A stretch of 19,094 nucleotides of DNA from QALR01 sp045124015 (lineage in GTDB: Bacteria; Bacillota; Clostridia; Oscillospirales; CAG-272), in contig JBGVLA010000034.1 in NCBI GenBank assembly GCA_045124015.1, positions 1 through 19,094 of the forward strand. The letters are read 5' to 3'. The notes under the pieces are model-generated. The model did not search any database, was not told the origin of the DNA, and saw only the letters and a list, made by a program, of their open reading frames with translations. Positions 1 through 8,341 of the stretch are shown one piece after another (the first letter of the stretch is position 1; every line of letters starts with the position of its first letter). Position numbers and translations under genes: made by a program.

Positions 1-10
1 CAACACACAA

Positions 11-27
11 GGTTAACAGTGTTAACC
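11..27. promoter_or_regulatory. perfect inverted repeat upstream of the aromatic operon (possible operator)
   Basis: GGTTAAC and GTTAACC are exact reverse complements separated by AGT, giving a 17-bp palindrome centred on G19. It ends 38 bp before the preferred ATG of the first aro-operon gene, a position typical of a repressor operator. It does not fit the usual Rex box, because the two TTAA cores are 5 nt apart rather than 4. The regulator is unknown. The window starts only 10 bp upstream, and the reading frame of the downstream gene stays open through the repeat, so a coding or chance explanation remains possible. Confidence 0.4.
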
Positions 28-65
28 ACAAGTTTGGATTTGATGATTGGAAAGAGGTATTGGTT

Positions 66-1262
66 ATGATATCCAAAAAAATGGAAGCGCTTGGCGTGAA
101 AAAATCCGTCATTCGTGAGATTTTTGAATACGCAAAAAAGAGAAAAACCGAAATCGGCGCTGAAAACGTTTTTGATTACAGCATCGGAAACCCCAGCGTC
201 CCTTCTCCTGCGGACGTAAAGGAGGCGTTGCTTACCCTCTTGATGGAAACAGATTCCGTTCAGTTGCACGGTTACACTTCCGCACAAGGCGACCTTAGCG
301 TTCGCACCGCTATTGCAAATTATTTGAACCAAACATATGATGCAGGCGCATCCCCTGATTATATTTATCTTACAGTTGGTGCAGCCGCTGCGCTCACCAT
401 CTCCATGAGCGCGATTTTGGACGATGACAAGACAGAGGAGATCATAGCGTTTGCTCCGTTTTTCCCCGAATATAAGGTCTTCGCAGAAAAAGCAGGCGCA
501 AAGCTTGTTACCGTTCCTTGCACAGAACCCGATTTTCAAATCGATTGGCAAGCATTTGAATCCGCCTTGAATGAAAACACAAAAGCAGTCATCGTCAACT
601 CTCCCAACAATCCGACGGGGGTCGTTCTCTCCGAGGAAACGATCTTTCATCTTTCCGCTTCGCTTCGCCGAGCAGAGGAAAGATTCGGACACCCCATCTA
701 TCTCATCGCTGACGAGCCTTACCGCGAGTTGGTCTACGGCGATGTGAAGGTTCCGTATCTGACGCGCTATTATGACGATACCATCGTTTGTTATTCGTTC
801 AGCAAATCCCTCTCCATTCCGGGCGAAAGAATCGGCTATATTCTCGTTTCCCCCAAGATGACAAACGCAAAATCGGTCTACGCCGCCGTTCTTGGCGCGG
901 GTCGTGCGCTCGGCTTTGTCTGCGCGCCCGCACTTTTCCAATTCATGATTCCGCATTGTCTCGGCAAGACCGCAGACATTTCCATCTATAATGAAAACCG
1001 CGAGCTTCTTTACGGTGCACTCTCCTCTTACGGTTTCACCTGTGCCAATCCCGACGGCGCATTTTATCTCTTCATGAAAACGCCCGAACCCGATGCGTAT
1101 GCGTTCTGCGAAAAAGCAAAACGATATGAACTTTTGCTCGTTCCAAGCGACGATTTCGGTTTCCCCGGATACGTCAGAATCGCATATTGCGTAACCACGG
1201 AACAAATCAAGCGCTCCTTGCCTGCCTTTGAAGCCTTGGCAAAGGAATATCAACTTATATAA
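66..1262 (+). CDS. PLP-dependent class I/II aminotransferase, probably aromatic or aspartate type
   Basis: This 398-residue protein has the full fold-type I aminotransferase pattern: the NNPTG motif (181-185), Asp216 and Tyr219 in the ADEPY motif, the PLP Schiff-base lysine Lys247 in the SFSKS motif, and the carboxylate-binding Arg371 near the C terminus. Family members transfer an amino group from glutamate or aspartate to a 2-oxo acid in the cytoplasm. First place in a Phe/Tyr operon suggests it aminates phenylpyruvate and 4-hydroxyphenylpyruvate. Specificity cannot be read from sequence, and aspartate or prephenate aminotransferase are alternatives. I chose ATG at 66 because AAAGAGG (51-57) lies 8 nt upstream. 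A TTG at 60 would be only 2 nt from that site, and the frame is open to the window edge, so a longer protein cannot be excluded. The next gene starts 22 nt after the stop. Confidence 0.88.
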   Translation: MISKKMEALGVKKSVIREIFEYAKKRKTEIGAENVFDYSIGNPSVPSPADVKEALLTLLMETDSVQLHGYTSAQGDLSVRTAIANYLNQTYDAGASPDYIYLTVGAAAALTISMSAILDDDKTEEIIAFAPFFPEYKVFAEKAGAKLVTVPCTEPDFQIDWQAFESALNENTKAVIVNSPNNPTGVVLSEETIFHLSASLRRAEERFGHPIYLIADEPYRELVYGDVKVPYLTRYYDDTIVCYSFSKSLSIPGERIGYILVSPKMTNAKSVYAAVLGAGRALGFVCAPALFQFMIPHCLGKTADISIYNENRELLYGALSSYGFTCANPDGAFYLFMKTPEPDAYAFCEKAKRYELLLVPSDDFGFPGYVRIAYCVTTEQIKRSLPAFEALAKEYQLI

Positions 1263-1284
1263 TAAAAAGGATACACGAATTTTT

Positions 1285-2379
1285 ATGGATAAACTCATCA
1301 AAGCAAGAGAAGAGATCAGCAACGTTGATAAAGAAATTGCTGAACTTTTCGAAAAAAGAATGAATGCCGTTCGCATGGTTTCAGAATATAAGATCGAACA
1401 CGGTCTGCCGATCTATGACGCGGCAAGAGAAGAAGCCTTGATCGAACGCAACTCCTCTTATATTGAAAATGAAGAAATCCGTTCGTATTATGTGGATTTT
1501 CTCCGCAACGCCATGAAGGTCTCCCGCCAATTCCAAGCAAAGCTTATGAACGGAATGCGCGTAGCCTTTTCAGGCGTGGAAGGCGCGTTCGCATTCATCG
1601 CCGCAGGTAAAATTTTTGAAAAATGCGTCCGCATTCCCTTCCCCGACTTCAAGACCGCTTACGATTCCGTCGTGAACGGCGATTGTGATTGCGCAGTGCT
1701 TCCCATTGAAAACAGCACCGCAGGTGAAGTCGGACAAGTCATGGATATGATGTTCTCAGGTCCTCTTTGTGTCAGCGGCGTGTATGACCTCGCCGTAACG
1801 CACAATTTGATGGCGATTCCCGGTACCCGTCTTTCTGATATTGAAGAAGTTATCAGCCATCCGCAGGCACTTTCCCAGTGCGCGACATACATTCACGATC
1901 ACGGCTTCCGTCAGACACAGTTCGAAAACACGGCTCGTGCGGCAAAATACGTCGCAGAGCAGAAATCTCCCCGTCTTGCGGCAATCGCAAGCGTGGAGAC
2001 CGCAGAGCTTTATGGGCTTGAAATCATTGAAAAAGGGATCAACGAACGCAATGTCAACACAACGCGTTTTGCTGTTCTCACACGCGCGGCGGTCTCCGAA
2101 AAGGAAACGCCAGGCAAACATTCCATTCTTATGTTCTCTGTTCGAAATGAAGCCGGCGCTTTGGCGAAAGTAGTCAATATTATCGGTCAATTTGGCTATA
2201 ATATGCGCTGTCTCAGAAGCCGTCCTATGAAGGAACTCATTTGGCAGTATTATTTCTATATGGAAGTGGAAGGCGATCTCACAAGTGAGAAAGGCGAAAC
2301 GATGATAAAAATGCTTGAGCCTTACTGTGATAAACTCCGTATGCTCGGCAGCTTCCGCTATCCTGCGGTACTTTCATAA
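1285..2379 (+). CDS. pheA: bifunctional chorismate mutase / prephenate dehydratase (P-protein)
   Basis: A 364-residue fusion that converts chorismate to prephenate and then to phenylpyruvate. Residues 1-90 are an AroQ-class chorismate mutase. Arg8, Arg25, Lys36, Arg48 and Glu49 fall at the same spacing as the E. coli catalytic residues, which fixes the start at ATG 1285; an in-frame ATG at 1228 lies inside the aminotransferase gene and would add non-homologous residues. Residues 91-270 are prephenate dehydratase with the signature NTTRF (258-262). Residues 278-364 are an ACT domain, the usual site of feedback inhibition by Phe. Its two Phe-contact motifs read GALA (291-294) and RSRP (311-314) instead of GALV and ESRP as in E. 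coli. The ribosome binding site is weak (AAAAGG, 14 nt away). It sits between the aminotransferase and aroB in one operon. Confidence 0.95.
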   Translation: MDKLIKAREEISNVDKEIAELFEKRMNAVRMVSEYKIEHGLPIYDAAREEALIERNSSYIENEEIRSYYVDFLRNAMKVSRQFQAKLMNGMRVAFSGVEGAFAFIAAGKIFEKCVRIPFPDFKTAYDSVVNGDCDCAVLPIENSTAGEVGQVMDMMFSGPLCVSGVYDLAVTHNLMAIPGTRLSDIEEVISHPQALSQCATYIHDHGFRQTQFENTARAAKYVAEQKSPRLAAIASVETAELYGLEIIEKGINERNVNTTRFAVLTRAAVSEKETPGKHSILMFSVRNEAGALAKVVNIIGQFGYNMRCLRSRPMKELIWQYYFYMEVEGDLTSEKGETMIKMLEPYCDKLRMLGSFRYPAVLS

Positions 2380-2391
2380 ACGGAGGATACT

Positions 2392-3405
2392 ATGACACTC
2401 AATATGAATCTCGGCGCAAACAGTTATGATATCATTCTTGAACACGGCGCGATTCAAACGGCTTCAAAATACTTGAACCTGAATCGAAAGGTATTCGTCA
2501 TCACCGATGACGGCGTTCCTGCTGAATACGCCGATATCGTTTGCGCACAATGCAAACACCCCGTAAAAGCGGTCGTAGCACAAGGGGAAGACAGCAAAGG
2601 CTTCCCTACCTTTGAAAAGCTTTGCCGCATGATGCTCGAAAACGGATTCACCCGTACCGATGCCGTCGTAGCGGTCGGTGGCGGCGTTGTCGGCGATCTT
2701 GCGGGCTTTACCGCCGCATCCTTTATGCGCGGTATCGATTTTTATAACATTCCGACGACACTGCTTTCCGAGGTGGATTCCTCCATCGGCGGCAAGACCG
2801 CCATCAATCTCGGCGGTGTCAAAAACATCATCGGCGCGTTTCATCAGCCGAAATGCGTTCTCATTGACCCCGACGTTTTGAAAACGCTTCCCAAAAGACA
2901 GATTGCAAACGGTCTTGCCGAATCCATCAAAATGGCGGCGACCTTCGACAAAGAACTCTTTGAGCTCATTGAACATGAAGATATCACGGAAAATCTCGAT
3001 ATCATCATCGAAAGATCACTCCGCATCAAAAAATACGTTGTGGAGCATGACGAAAAAGAAAAAGGGCTTCGCAAGGTACTCAATTTCGGTCATACCATCG
3101 GACACGGCATTGAAAGCTACGAAGGGCTCCATGGACTTTACCATGGAGAATGTGTTGCGCTCGGTATGCTCCCGATGTGTGAAGGCGAAGTCAGAGAAAG
3201 ACTACTCCGCGTTCTCGAAAAGGCGGCGCTTCCCACAAAGCTCGATTTTGATGCAGACCGCGTATTTGAAGCCATCACACACGACAAAAAACTCGATGGC
3301 GAAACCTTAAACGTCATCTACGTTCCCGAAATCGGCAAGTTTGAAATGAAAAAAACACACCTTTCCGACTTCCGCACCGTTTTAGAGGAGGTCTTCCGCA
3401 AATGA
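2392..3405 (+). CDS. aroB: 3-dehydroquinate synthase
   Basis: AroB closes DAHP to 3-dehydroquinate, the second shikimate-pathway step, using NAD and a divalent metal. The 337-residue protein has the NAD-binding glycine-rich segment (GGGVVGDLAGF, 96-106), the family block with SEVDSSIGGKTA (126-137), and metal ligands Glu177, His234 (in NFGHTIGHGIES) and His251. It is slightly shorter than the usual 350-360 residues, but all core motifs are present. The start at 2392 follows CGGAGGA, which lies at normal distance, and comes 12 nt after the pheA stop. Its stop overlaps the aroC start by 4 nt (ATGA), implying translational coupling. Confidence 0.97.
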   Translation: MTLNMNLGANSYDIILEHGAIQTASKYLNLNRKVFVITDDGVPAEYADIVCAQCKHPVKAVVAQGEDSKGFPTFEKLCRMMLENGFTRTDAVVAVGGGVVGDLAGFTAASFMRGIDFYNIPTTLLSEVDSSIGGKTAINLGGVKNIIGAFHQPKCVLIDPDVLKTLPKRQIANGLAESIKMAATFDKELFELIEHEDITENLDIIIERSLRIKKYVVEHDEKEKGLRKVLNFGHTIGHGIESYEGLHGLYHGECVALGMLPMCEGEVRERLLRVLEKAALPTKLDFDADRVFEAITHDKKLDGETLNVIYVPEIGKFEMKKTHLSDFRTVLEEVFRK

Positions 3406-4505
3406 AAAACACCTTCGGCGAAAGCATCTCTGTAACCCTTTTCGGTGAGAGCCACGGCATCGCCATCGGCGCGATCCTTGACGGCATGGCACCCGGCATT
3501 GACGTTGACGAAGACTTTATCGCACATCAAATGAATCTGCGCCGTTCCGTTTCTTCCCTTTCCACCGCAAGAAAGGAAGCCGACATCGTGCATATCGTAA
3601 GCGGCGTCGTAAACGGCAAAACCACGGGAACGCCCATCACCTTTATCATTCAAAACGGCGATCAGCATAGCCGAGATTATGAAAAAATGAAGACCATCGC
3701 TCGTCCGGGTCATGCAGATTATACCGCATTTTGCAAGTATCATGGCTTTTCCGACACGCGAGGCGGCGGCCATTTCTCCGGCAGAATCACGGCAGGCCTT
3801 GTTGCCGCAGGCGCCGTTGCTATCCAAGCGCTAAAAAAACACGATATCCATATCGGCACGCATATCGCCAAATGCGCGGGCATTTCCGATAGACGATTTG
3901 ACGACATGCAAGAAGATATTGCCCTCTTGAACGCACAAAGCTTTGCCGTTCTCGACGAAAAACAAGGCGAAATGATGAAAGAAAAGATCTCCATGGCAAA
4001 AGCAGAAGGCGACAGCGTCGGCGGCATCCTTGAAACCGTTGTCATCGGCTTCCCTGCAGGGGTCGGTGAACCTTGGTTTGATACACTGGAAAGCATGCTT
4101 GCTCATGCCCTCTTTTCCGTTCCTGCCGTCAAAGGCGTGGAATTTGGCGATGGTTTTGCCCTTGCCGACATGAATGGCAGTACGGCAAACGACAATTTCC
4201 ACATTGAAAACGACACCATCACGACCGAAACCAATCATAACGGCGGTATTCTCGGCGGTATTTCAAACGGTATGCCCATCTTATTCCGTTCCGCCATCAA
4301 ACCTACACCGTCAATTTATAAAAAGCAAAAAACCGTAAACTTCGGAACAAACGAAAATACAGATCTTGTCATCGAGGGCAGACATGATCCCGCCATCGTA
4401 CACCGTGCACGCGTGGTCGTGGATAGCGTTACTGCACTTGTGCTTTGCGATATGCTCGCGCTTCGATTTGGCACAGATTATCTGCAAAACGGAGGTAAGA
4501 TATGA
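3402..4505 (+). CDS. aroC: chorismate synthase
   Basis: AroC removes phosphate from EPSP to give chorismate, the last common-pathway step. It needs reduced FMN although there is no net redox change. The 367-residue protein has the N-terminal signature FGESHG (14-19), the RPGHAD motif, the GGGHFSGR segment and the C-terminal EGRHDP motif with an R-rich helix, all typical of full-length chorismate synthase. No flavin reductase domain is fused, so reduced flavin must come from elsewhere in the cell. ATG 3402 overlaps the aroB stop, with GAGGAGG just upstream inside aroB. The stop overlaps the aroEK start in the same ATGA pattern. Confidence 0.97.
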   Translation: MKNTFGESISVTLFGESHGIAIGAILDGMAPGIDVDEDFIAHQMNLRRSVSSLSTARKEADIVHIVSGVVNGKTTGTPITFIIQNGDQHSRDYEKMKTIARPGHADYTAFCKYHGFSDTRGGGHFSGRITAGLVAAGAVAIQALKKHDIHIGTHIAKCAGISDRRFDDMQEDIALLNAQSFAVLDEKQGEMMKEKISMAKAEGDSVGGILETVVIGFPAGVGEPWFDTLESMLAHALFSVPAVKGVEFGDGFALADMNGSTANDNFHIENDTITTETNHNGGILGGISNGMPILFRSAIKPTPSIYKKQKTVNFGTNENTDLVIEGRHDPAIVHRARVVVDSVTALVLCDMLALRFGTDYLQNGGKI

Positions 4506-5764
4506 AATTCGGACTCATTGGCGAACATCTGCCTCATAGCTTTTCAAAAGAGATTCATGCAAAAATCGCGCCGTATTCTTATGAACTTTGCGAGCTTACC
4601 CCTTGCGAGGTCGGCAATTTTATGATGCTCCGTGATTTCAAAGGAATCAACGTAACCATTCCCTATAAGCAGACCGTCATTCCCTTTCTTCATGAAATTG
4701 ACGACGCTGCAAAAGCGATCGGCGCTGTCAACACCATCGTCAACCGCGACGGTAAGCTTTACGGCTACAATACCGACTTTTACGGCATGACCGCACTCAT
4801 CAAGCGTTTGGGGCTTGATATCAAAGGCAAAAAAGTCCTGATCCTCGGCACAGGAGGCACATCCAAAACCGCAAATGCCGTATCCCAAGCGCTCGGCGCA
4901 AAATCTATCATCACCGTCGGCAGAAATGCAGGAAAAGCCGTCATTTCCTACGACGATTCCTACGCCTTGCACACCGATGCGGATGTGATCATCAATACGA
5001 CCCCTTGCGGTATGTATCCGTATCCCGACGGCAAGGAAGGCATGGCAGGTACGCCCATCGACCTTGCGAAATTCCCAAGCGTCAAGGGTGTCATCGATGC
5101 CGTTTATAATCCGCTCCGCACCAATCTCGTCATGGATGCCATTGAAAGAGGGATCCCTGCGGAGGGAGGACTCTATATGCTCGTGGCGCAGGCAATCAAA
5201 GCCGCAGAATATTTCATGGACACCAAGCTCGATGATTCTCTTTATGAATCCGTTTTCAATGAGATCCTTACATCCAAAGAAAACATCGTTCTGACGGGTA
5301 TGCCCGGAAGCGGAAAAAGCACCGTCGGCAATGTGCTTTCAGACGTAATGCAACGCGAATTTTGCGATACGGATGCAGTCATCGTTCAAAAAGCAGGCAA
5401 AGAGATCACCGAGATTTTCGCAGAGGTCGGAAACGACGGCTTCCGCAAAATCGAAGCGGAGGTCGTAGCCGCAGTTGCAAACGAAAAGCGAGGCGCTATC
5501 ATTGCAACGGGCGGCGGCGCCATTTTGCGCGACGACAACGTTCGAGCACTCAAGCGCAACGGACGCATTTATTTCCTGAATCGTGATCTCGACAAAATCA
5601 TGCCTACGGACGACAGACCGCTTTCCAAGGACCGCGAGGCGCTCGAAGCGCGCTTCCGCGAGCGCTATTCCCGTTACATGGGAACCTGCGATATGGAAAT
5701 CAAGTCCGACGAAATTTTGGAACATACCGTTTCCGCCATTCGGGAGGATTTTTTGAAACAATGA
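4502..5764 (+). CDS. aroE-aroK: fused shikimate dehydrogenase / shikimate kinase
   Basis: One 420-residue reading frame encodes two consecutive pathway enzymes. Residues 1-255 are shikimate dehydrogenase: catalytic Lys56 (VTIPYKQ) and Asp92 (GYNTDF), the nucleotide loop GTGGTSKTA (116-124), and C-terminal NPLRTNL and GLYMLVAQA blocks. The domain reduces 3-dehydroshikimate to shikimate. Residues 259-420 are shikimate kinase: Walker A GMPGSGKST (266-274), DTD (289-291), Arg315, GGG (337-339) and lid Arg372 in DDRPL. The domain phosphorylates shikimate at O3 with ATP. Almost no linker separates them, and no frameshift or internal stop is seen, so the fusion looks genuine. The start at 4502 has an ACGGAGG site and overlaps the aroC stop. 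The stop overlaps the aroQ start. Confidence 0.95.
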   Translation: MKFGLIGEHLPHSFSKEIHAKIAPYSYELCELTPCEVGNFMMLRDFKGINVTIPYKQTVIPFLHEIDDAAKAIGAVNTIVNRDGKLYGYNTDFYGMTALIKRLGLDIKGKKVLILGTGGTSKTANAVSQALGAKSIITVGRNAGKAVISYDDSYALHTDADVIINTTPCGMYPYPDGKEGMAGTPIDLAKFPSVKGVIDAVYNPLRTNLVMDAIERGIPAEGGLYMLVAQAIKAAEYFMDTKLDDSLYESVFNEILTSKENIVLTGMPGSGKSTVGNVLSDVMQREFCDTDAVIVQKAGKEITEIFAEVGNDGFRKIEAEVVAAVANEKRGAIIATGGGAILRDDNVRALKRNGRIYFLNRDLDKIMPTDDRPLSKDREALEARFRERYSRYMGTCDMEIKSDEILEHTVSAIREDFLKQ

Positions 5765-6201
5765 AAATTTTAATCATCAATGGCCCTAATCTCAATATGC
5801 TCGGCATTCGTGAGCCTGCCCACTACGGCAAGGAAACCTACGCCGATCTTCTCAAAAAGATAGAAAATCACGCAAACGCCAAAGATATTGCCGTCGAATT
5901 TCGCCAATCGAATCACGAAGGCGACCTCGTCGATTATATCCAATCTGCGTATCAGACTTTTGACGGTATCGTCATCAATCCCGGTGCATATACCCATACG
6001 AGCATCGCAATTCTCGACGCAGTCAAGTCCGTCGGCGTTCCGACCTGCGAGGTACATATTTCCGATGTCAATGCGCGTGAGGATTTCCGTAAGATCAGCT
6101 ATATCCGTGCGGCTTGCGTACTAACGATTTCGGGACACGGAACAAATGGCTATCTCGAAGCGATAGATTATCTGTTTGAGCATTTTAATCCGAATACATA
6201 A
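5761..6201 (+). CDS. aroQ: 3-dehydroquinate dehydratase, type II
   Basis: AroQ removes water from 3-dehydroquinate to form 3-dehydroshikimate. The 146-residue length and motifs are those of the small dodecameric type II enzyme: NGPNLNMLG (8-15), catalytic Arg17 and Tyr22, QSNHEGDLVDYI (49-60), NPGAYTHTS (73-81) and catalytic His99 in EVHISD. The usual Asn after HIS in this last motif is Asp here, a minor change. Use of type II instead of the Schiff-base type I enzyme (AroD) is common in Clostridia. The ATG overlaps the aroEK stop in an ATGA, and the ribosome site GGGAGG lies inside the end of aroEK. Confidence 0.96.
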   Translation: MKILIINGPNLNMLGIREPAHYGKETYADLLKKIENHANAKDIAVEFRQSNHEGDLVDYIQSAYQTFDGIVINPGAYTHTSIAILDAVKSVGVPTCEVHISDVNAREDFRKISYIRAACVLTISGHGTNGYLEAIDYLFEHFNPNT

Positions 6202-6217
6202 GGAATTGATATATATT

Positions 6218-7429
6218 ATGAAAGTTACATTTGAACCATCTTATTTGCATGGTACGGTCAAAGCACCGCCATCCAAAAGCATGGCACACCGTATGCTCAT
6301 CTGTGGCGGACTCGCAACAGACGGAGAAAGTATCATTCACGGCATTTCCACCTCCGATGACGTAACCGCAACACTCGCCTGCTTGACATCGATGGGGGTT
6401 ACAGCATCCAAAACCGGCGATATCGTAACGATACATGGTACCGATATGCGCTCAGCCAAGCCTCATAATATTTTGAATTGCCACGAAAGCGGCAGTACGC
6501 TTCGATTTTTCATTCCGCTTTGTCTTATGAGCGGAGAAAAGATCTCTTTGACTGGTACCAAAAAGCTTCTTTCTCGTCCATTGGGTGTTTATGAAACGAT
6601 TTGTGCGGAACAGAAGCTTTATTATAAACAGACCGAAGATTACGTTGAGGTCCAAGGCAAACTCCGTGCCGGAGAATATCGAATTCCGGGCAACATCAGT
6701 AGCCAATTCATCAGTGGTCTGCTCTTTGCGCTCCCCCTTTGCGACGGAGATACTACCCTCAATATCATCCCTCCCATCGAAAGCCGTTCATATTTGAATC
6801 TCACCATTGAAGCACTCGCACTTTTTGGTATAGAGATTCAATGGCTTGATGACAAAACGCTTTTTATCAAAGGCAATCAAAGCTATCATGCCCATGAAAC
6901 TACGGTGGAAGGCGATTACTCTAACGCGGCATTCTTCGCAGCCCTTTTGCTTTTCGGAAACGAAATCAACATCACGGGGCTCTCGGAGACCAGCAGTCAA
7001 GGCGATAAAGCCTATATCAAATTTTTTGAAATGCTTTCCAAAGGTACACCGACCATTCATATCGGAGATTGTCCCGATCTGGGTCCTATCCTGATGGCTG
7101 TTGCTGCAGCCAAGCACGGTGCTGTCTTCACAGGCACAAAGCGACTGAAGATCAAAGAAAGCGATCGCGGAACCGTTATGGCAGAGGAACTCGCAAAATT
7201 TGGTGTTTCCGTTACGGTTCATGATGATTCCATCGTCGTTTATCCCATGCATTTCTATAAACCAACCGAAATCCTTCACGGACACAACGATCACCGCATC
7301 GTAATGGCGCTTTCCACATTGCTTACCATCACAGGCGGTGTCATCGATGGTGCCGAAGCTGTTAAAAAGAGCTTTCCCGAATATTTTGACATAATGCAAT
7401 CACTCGGCGCTAAGCTCATCATCGAATGA
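6218..7429 (+). CDS. aroA: 3-phosphoshikimate 1-carboxyvinyltransferase (EPSP synthase)
   Basis: AroA adds the enolpyruvyl group of PEP to shikimate 3-phosphate and is the glyphosate target. Key residues are Lys20, Ser21 and Arg25 (PPSKSMAHR), the PEP loop SGST with Arg96 (91-96), SSQ (161-163), catalytic Asp287 and Glu314 (KESDR), and DHRIVM (358-363). At 403 residues it is a little shorter than the usual 425-430. The PEP loop reads ESGSTLRF rather than the NAGTAMRP of E. coli, so glyphosate class cannot be assigned with confidence. I start at ATG 6218, after AAGGAA and matching the family N terminus. An in-frame ATG at 6176 lies inside aroQ and adds non-homologous residues. This gene uses more A/T-ending codons, including TTA and TCA, than DAHP synthase or pckA. 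Confidence 0.95.
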   Translation: MKVTFEPSYLHGTVKAPPSKSMAHRMLICGGLATDGESIIHGISTSDDVTATLACLTSMGVTASKTGDIVTIHGTDMRSAKPHNILNCHESGSTLRFFIPLCLMSGEKISLTGTKKLLSRPLGVYETICAEQKLYYKQTEDYVEVQGKLRAGEYRIPGNISSQFISGLLFALPLCDGDTTLNIIPPIESRSYLNLTIEALALFGIEIQWLDDKTLFIKGNQSYHAHETTVEGDYSNAAFFAALLLFGNEINITGLSETSSQGDKAYIKFFEMLSKGTPTIHIGDCPDLGPILMAVAAAKHGAVFTGTKRLKIKESDRGTVMAEELAKFGVSVTVHDDSIVVYPMHFYKPTEILHGHNDHRIVMALSTLLTITGGVIDGAEAVKKSFPEYFDIMQSLGAKLIIE

Positions 7430-7454
7430 TTTTCCCAAGAAAGGTAATTCCCAC

Positions 7455-8315
7455 ATGAAACTCGATACCAGTAAAAAAATACTCATCGTTGGTCTTGGCT
7501 TGCTCGGCGGTAGCTACGCAAGAGCACTCACAAAAAAAGGTTATTATGTAACCGCAATTACCCGAAGCCAAAGCTCCATCGATTATGCCCTTTCCGAAAA
7601 AATCATTACAAAGGGCGCAGCCTTTGTTGACCCCACTCTCGTCGGAGAAGCCGACCTCATCGTTTTTGCTTTGTATCCGCACGTTTTCATCGATTGGATT
7701 CGTGAAAACCAGAGCCTTTTCAAATCGGGCGCCATCATCACAGACGTAACCGGTGTCAAAGGCGCTATCGTCGATACGATCCAGAATATGCTCCGCTCCG
7801 ACGTAGAATTTATCGCGGCGCACCCGATGGCGGGTCGTGAGGTCTACGGCGTTCAGAACAGCAACGATGCGATCTTCAAGGGCGCGAACTACGTCGTAAC
7901 TCCTTCTGAAAAAAATACGCCCGATGCCATCGAGCTTTGCCGCAATCTTGGTGAAGTACTTGGATTTGCCAACGTATCCCAGCTTGCACCCGCAGAGCAT
8001 GACCAAATCATCGCGTTCGTTTCTCAGCTCACGCATTGTATCGCAATGACGCTCATGACTTGTCAGCAAACGGAGCATTTGGAGGATTACACAGGCGACT
8101 CCTTCCGCGACCTCACTCGAATCGCTCGTATGAATGATGAAATGTGGAGCGAACTTTTCTTTCTCAACAAAGATGCCCTTTTGCATCAGATGACACTTTT
8201 CGAAGGCGAACTCAACCGTTTACGTTGTCTTCTTGAAACCAACAATGTCGAAGGTCTGCGTAATATGATGCGACATTCCACCAGCAGACGCGCACTTTTC
8301 GATAAAAAACTATAA
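7455..8315 (+). CDS. tyrA: prephenate dehydrogenase
   Basis: TyrA oxidatively decarboxylates prephenate to 4-hydroxyphenylpyruvate, the tyrosine branch. The 286-residue protein has a Rossmann nucleotide site GLGLLGGS (13-20), the HPMAG motif with catalytic His123, His194 in QLTH, and the substrate-region segment SFRDLTRIA (216-224). It has no fused chorismate mutase and no C-terminal ACT domain. The segment after the second beta strand reads ITRSQ (35-39) and lacks the acidic residue that usually selects NAD, which may mean NADP is accepted. The start has AAAGG upstream, and the gene follows aroA after 25 nt. Confidence 0.93.
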   Translation: MKLDTSKKILIVGLGLLGGSYARALTKKGYYVTAITRSQSSIDYALSEKIITKGAAFVDPTLVGEADLIVFALYPHVFIDWIRENQSLFKSGAIITDVTGVKGAIVDTIQNMLRSDVEFIAAHPMAGREVYGVQNSNDAIFKGANYVVTPSEKNTPDAIELCRNLGEVLGFANVSQLAPAEHDQIIAFVSQLTHCIAMTLMTCQQTEHLEDYTGDSFRDLTRIARMNDEMWSELFFLNKDALLHQMTLFEGELNRLRCLLETNNVEGLRNMMRHSTSRRALFDKKL

Positions 8316-8341
8316 TTCAAAATTACTACAAAGGATGGTAA

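Noticed and set aside
1..65. Coding-looking sequence in frame upstream of the aminotransferase
   Set aside because: The frame is open to the window edge but a good ribosome site precedes ATG 66 and the family N terminus fits there. Too short to prove either an extension or an upstream gene.
3127..3148. Perfect 8-bp inverted repeat CTCCATGG / CCATGGAG inside aroB
   Set aside because: It lies within the conserved HGLYHGE coding segment, has no T run, and is probably a by-product of two similar His-Gly codon pairs.
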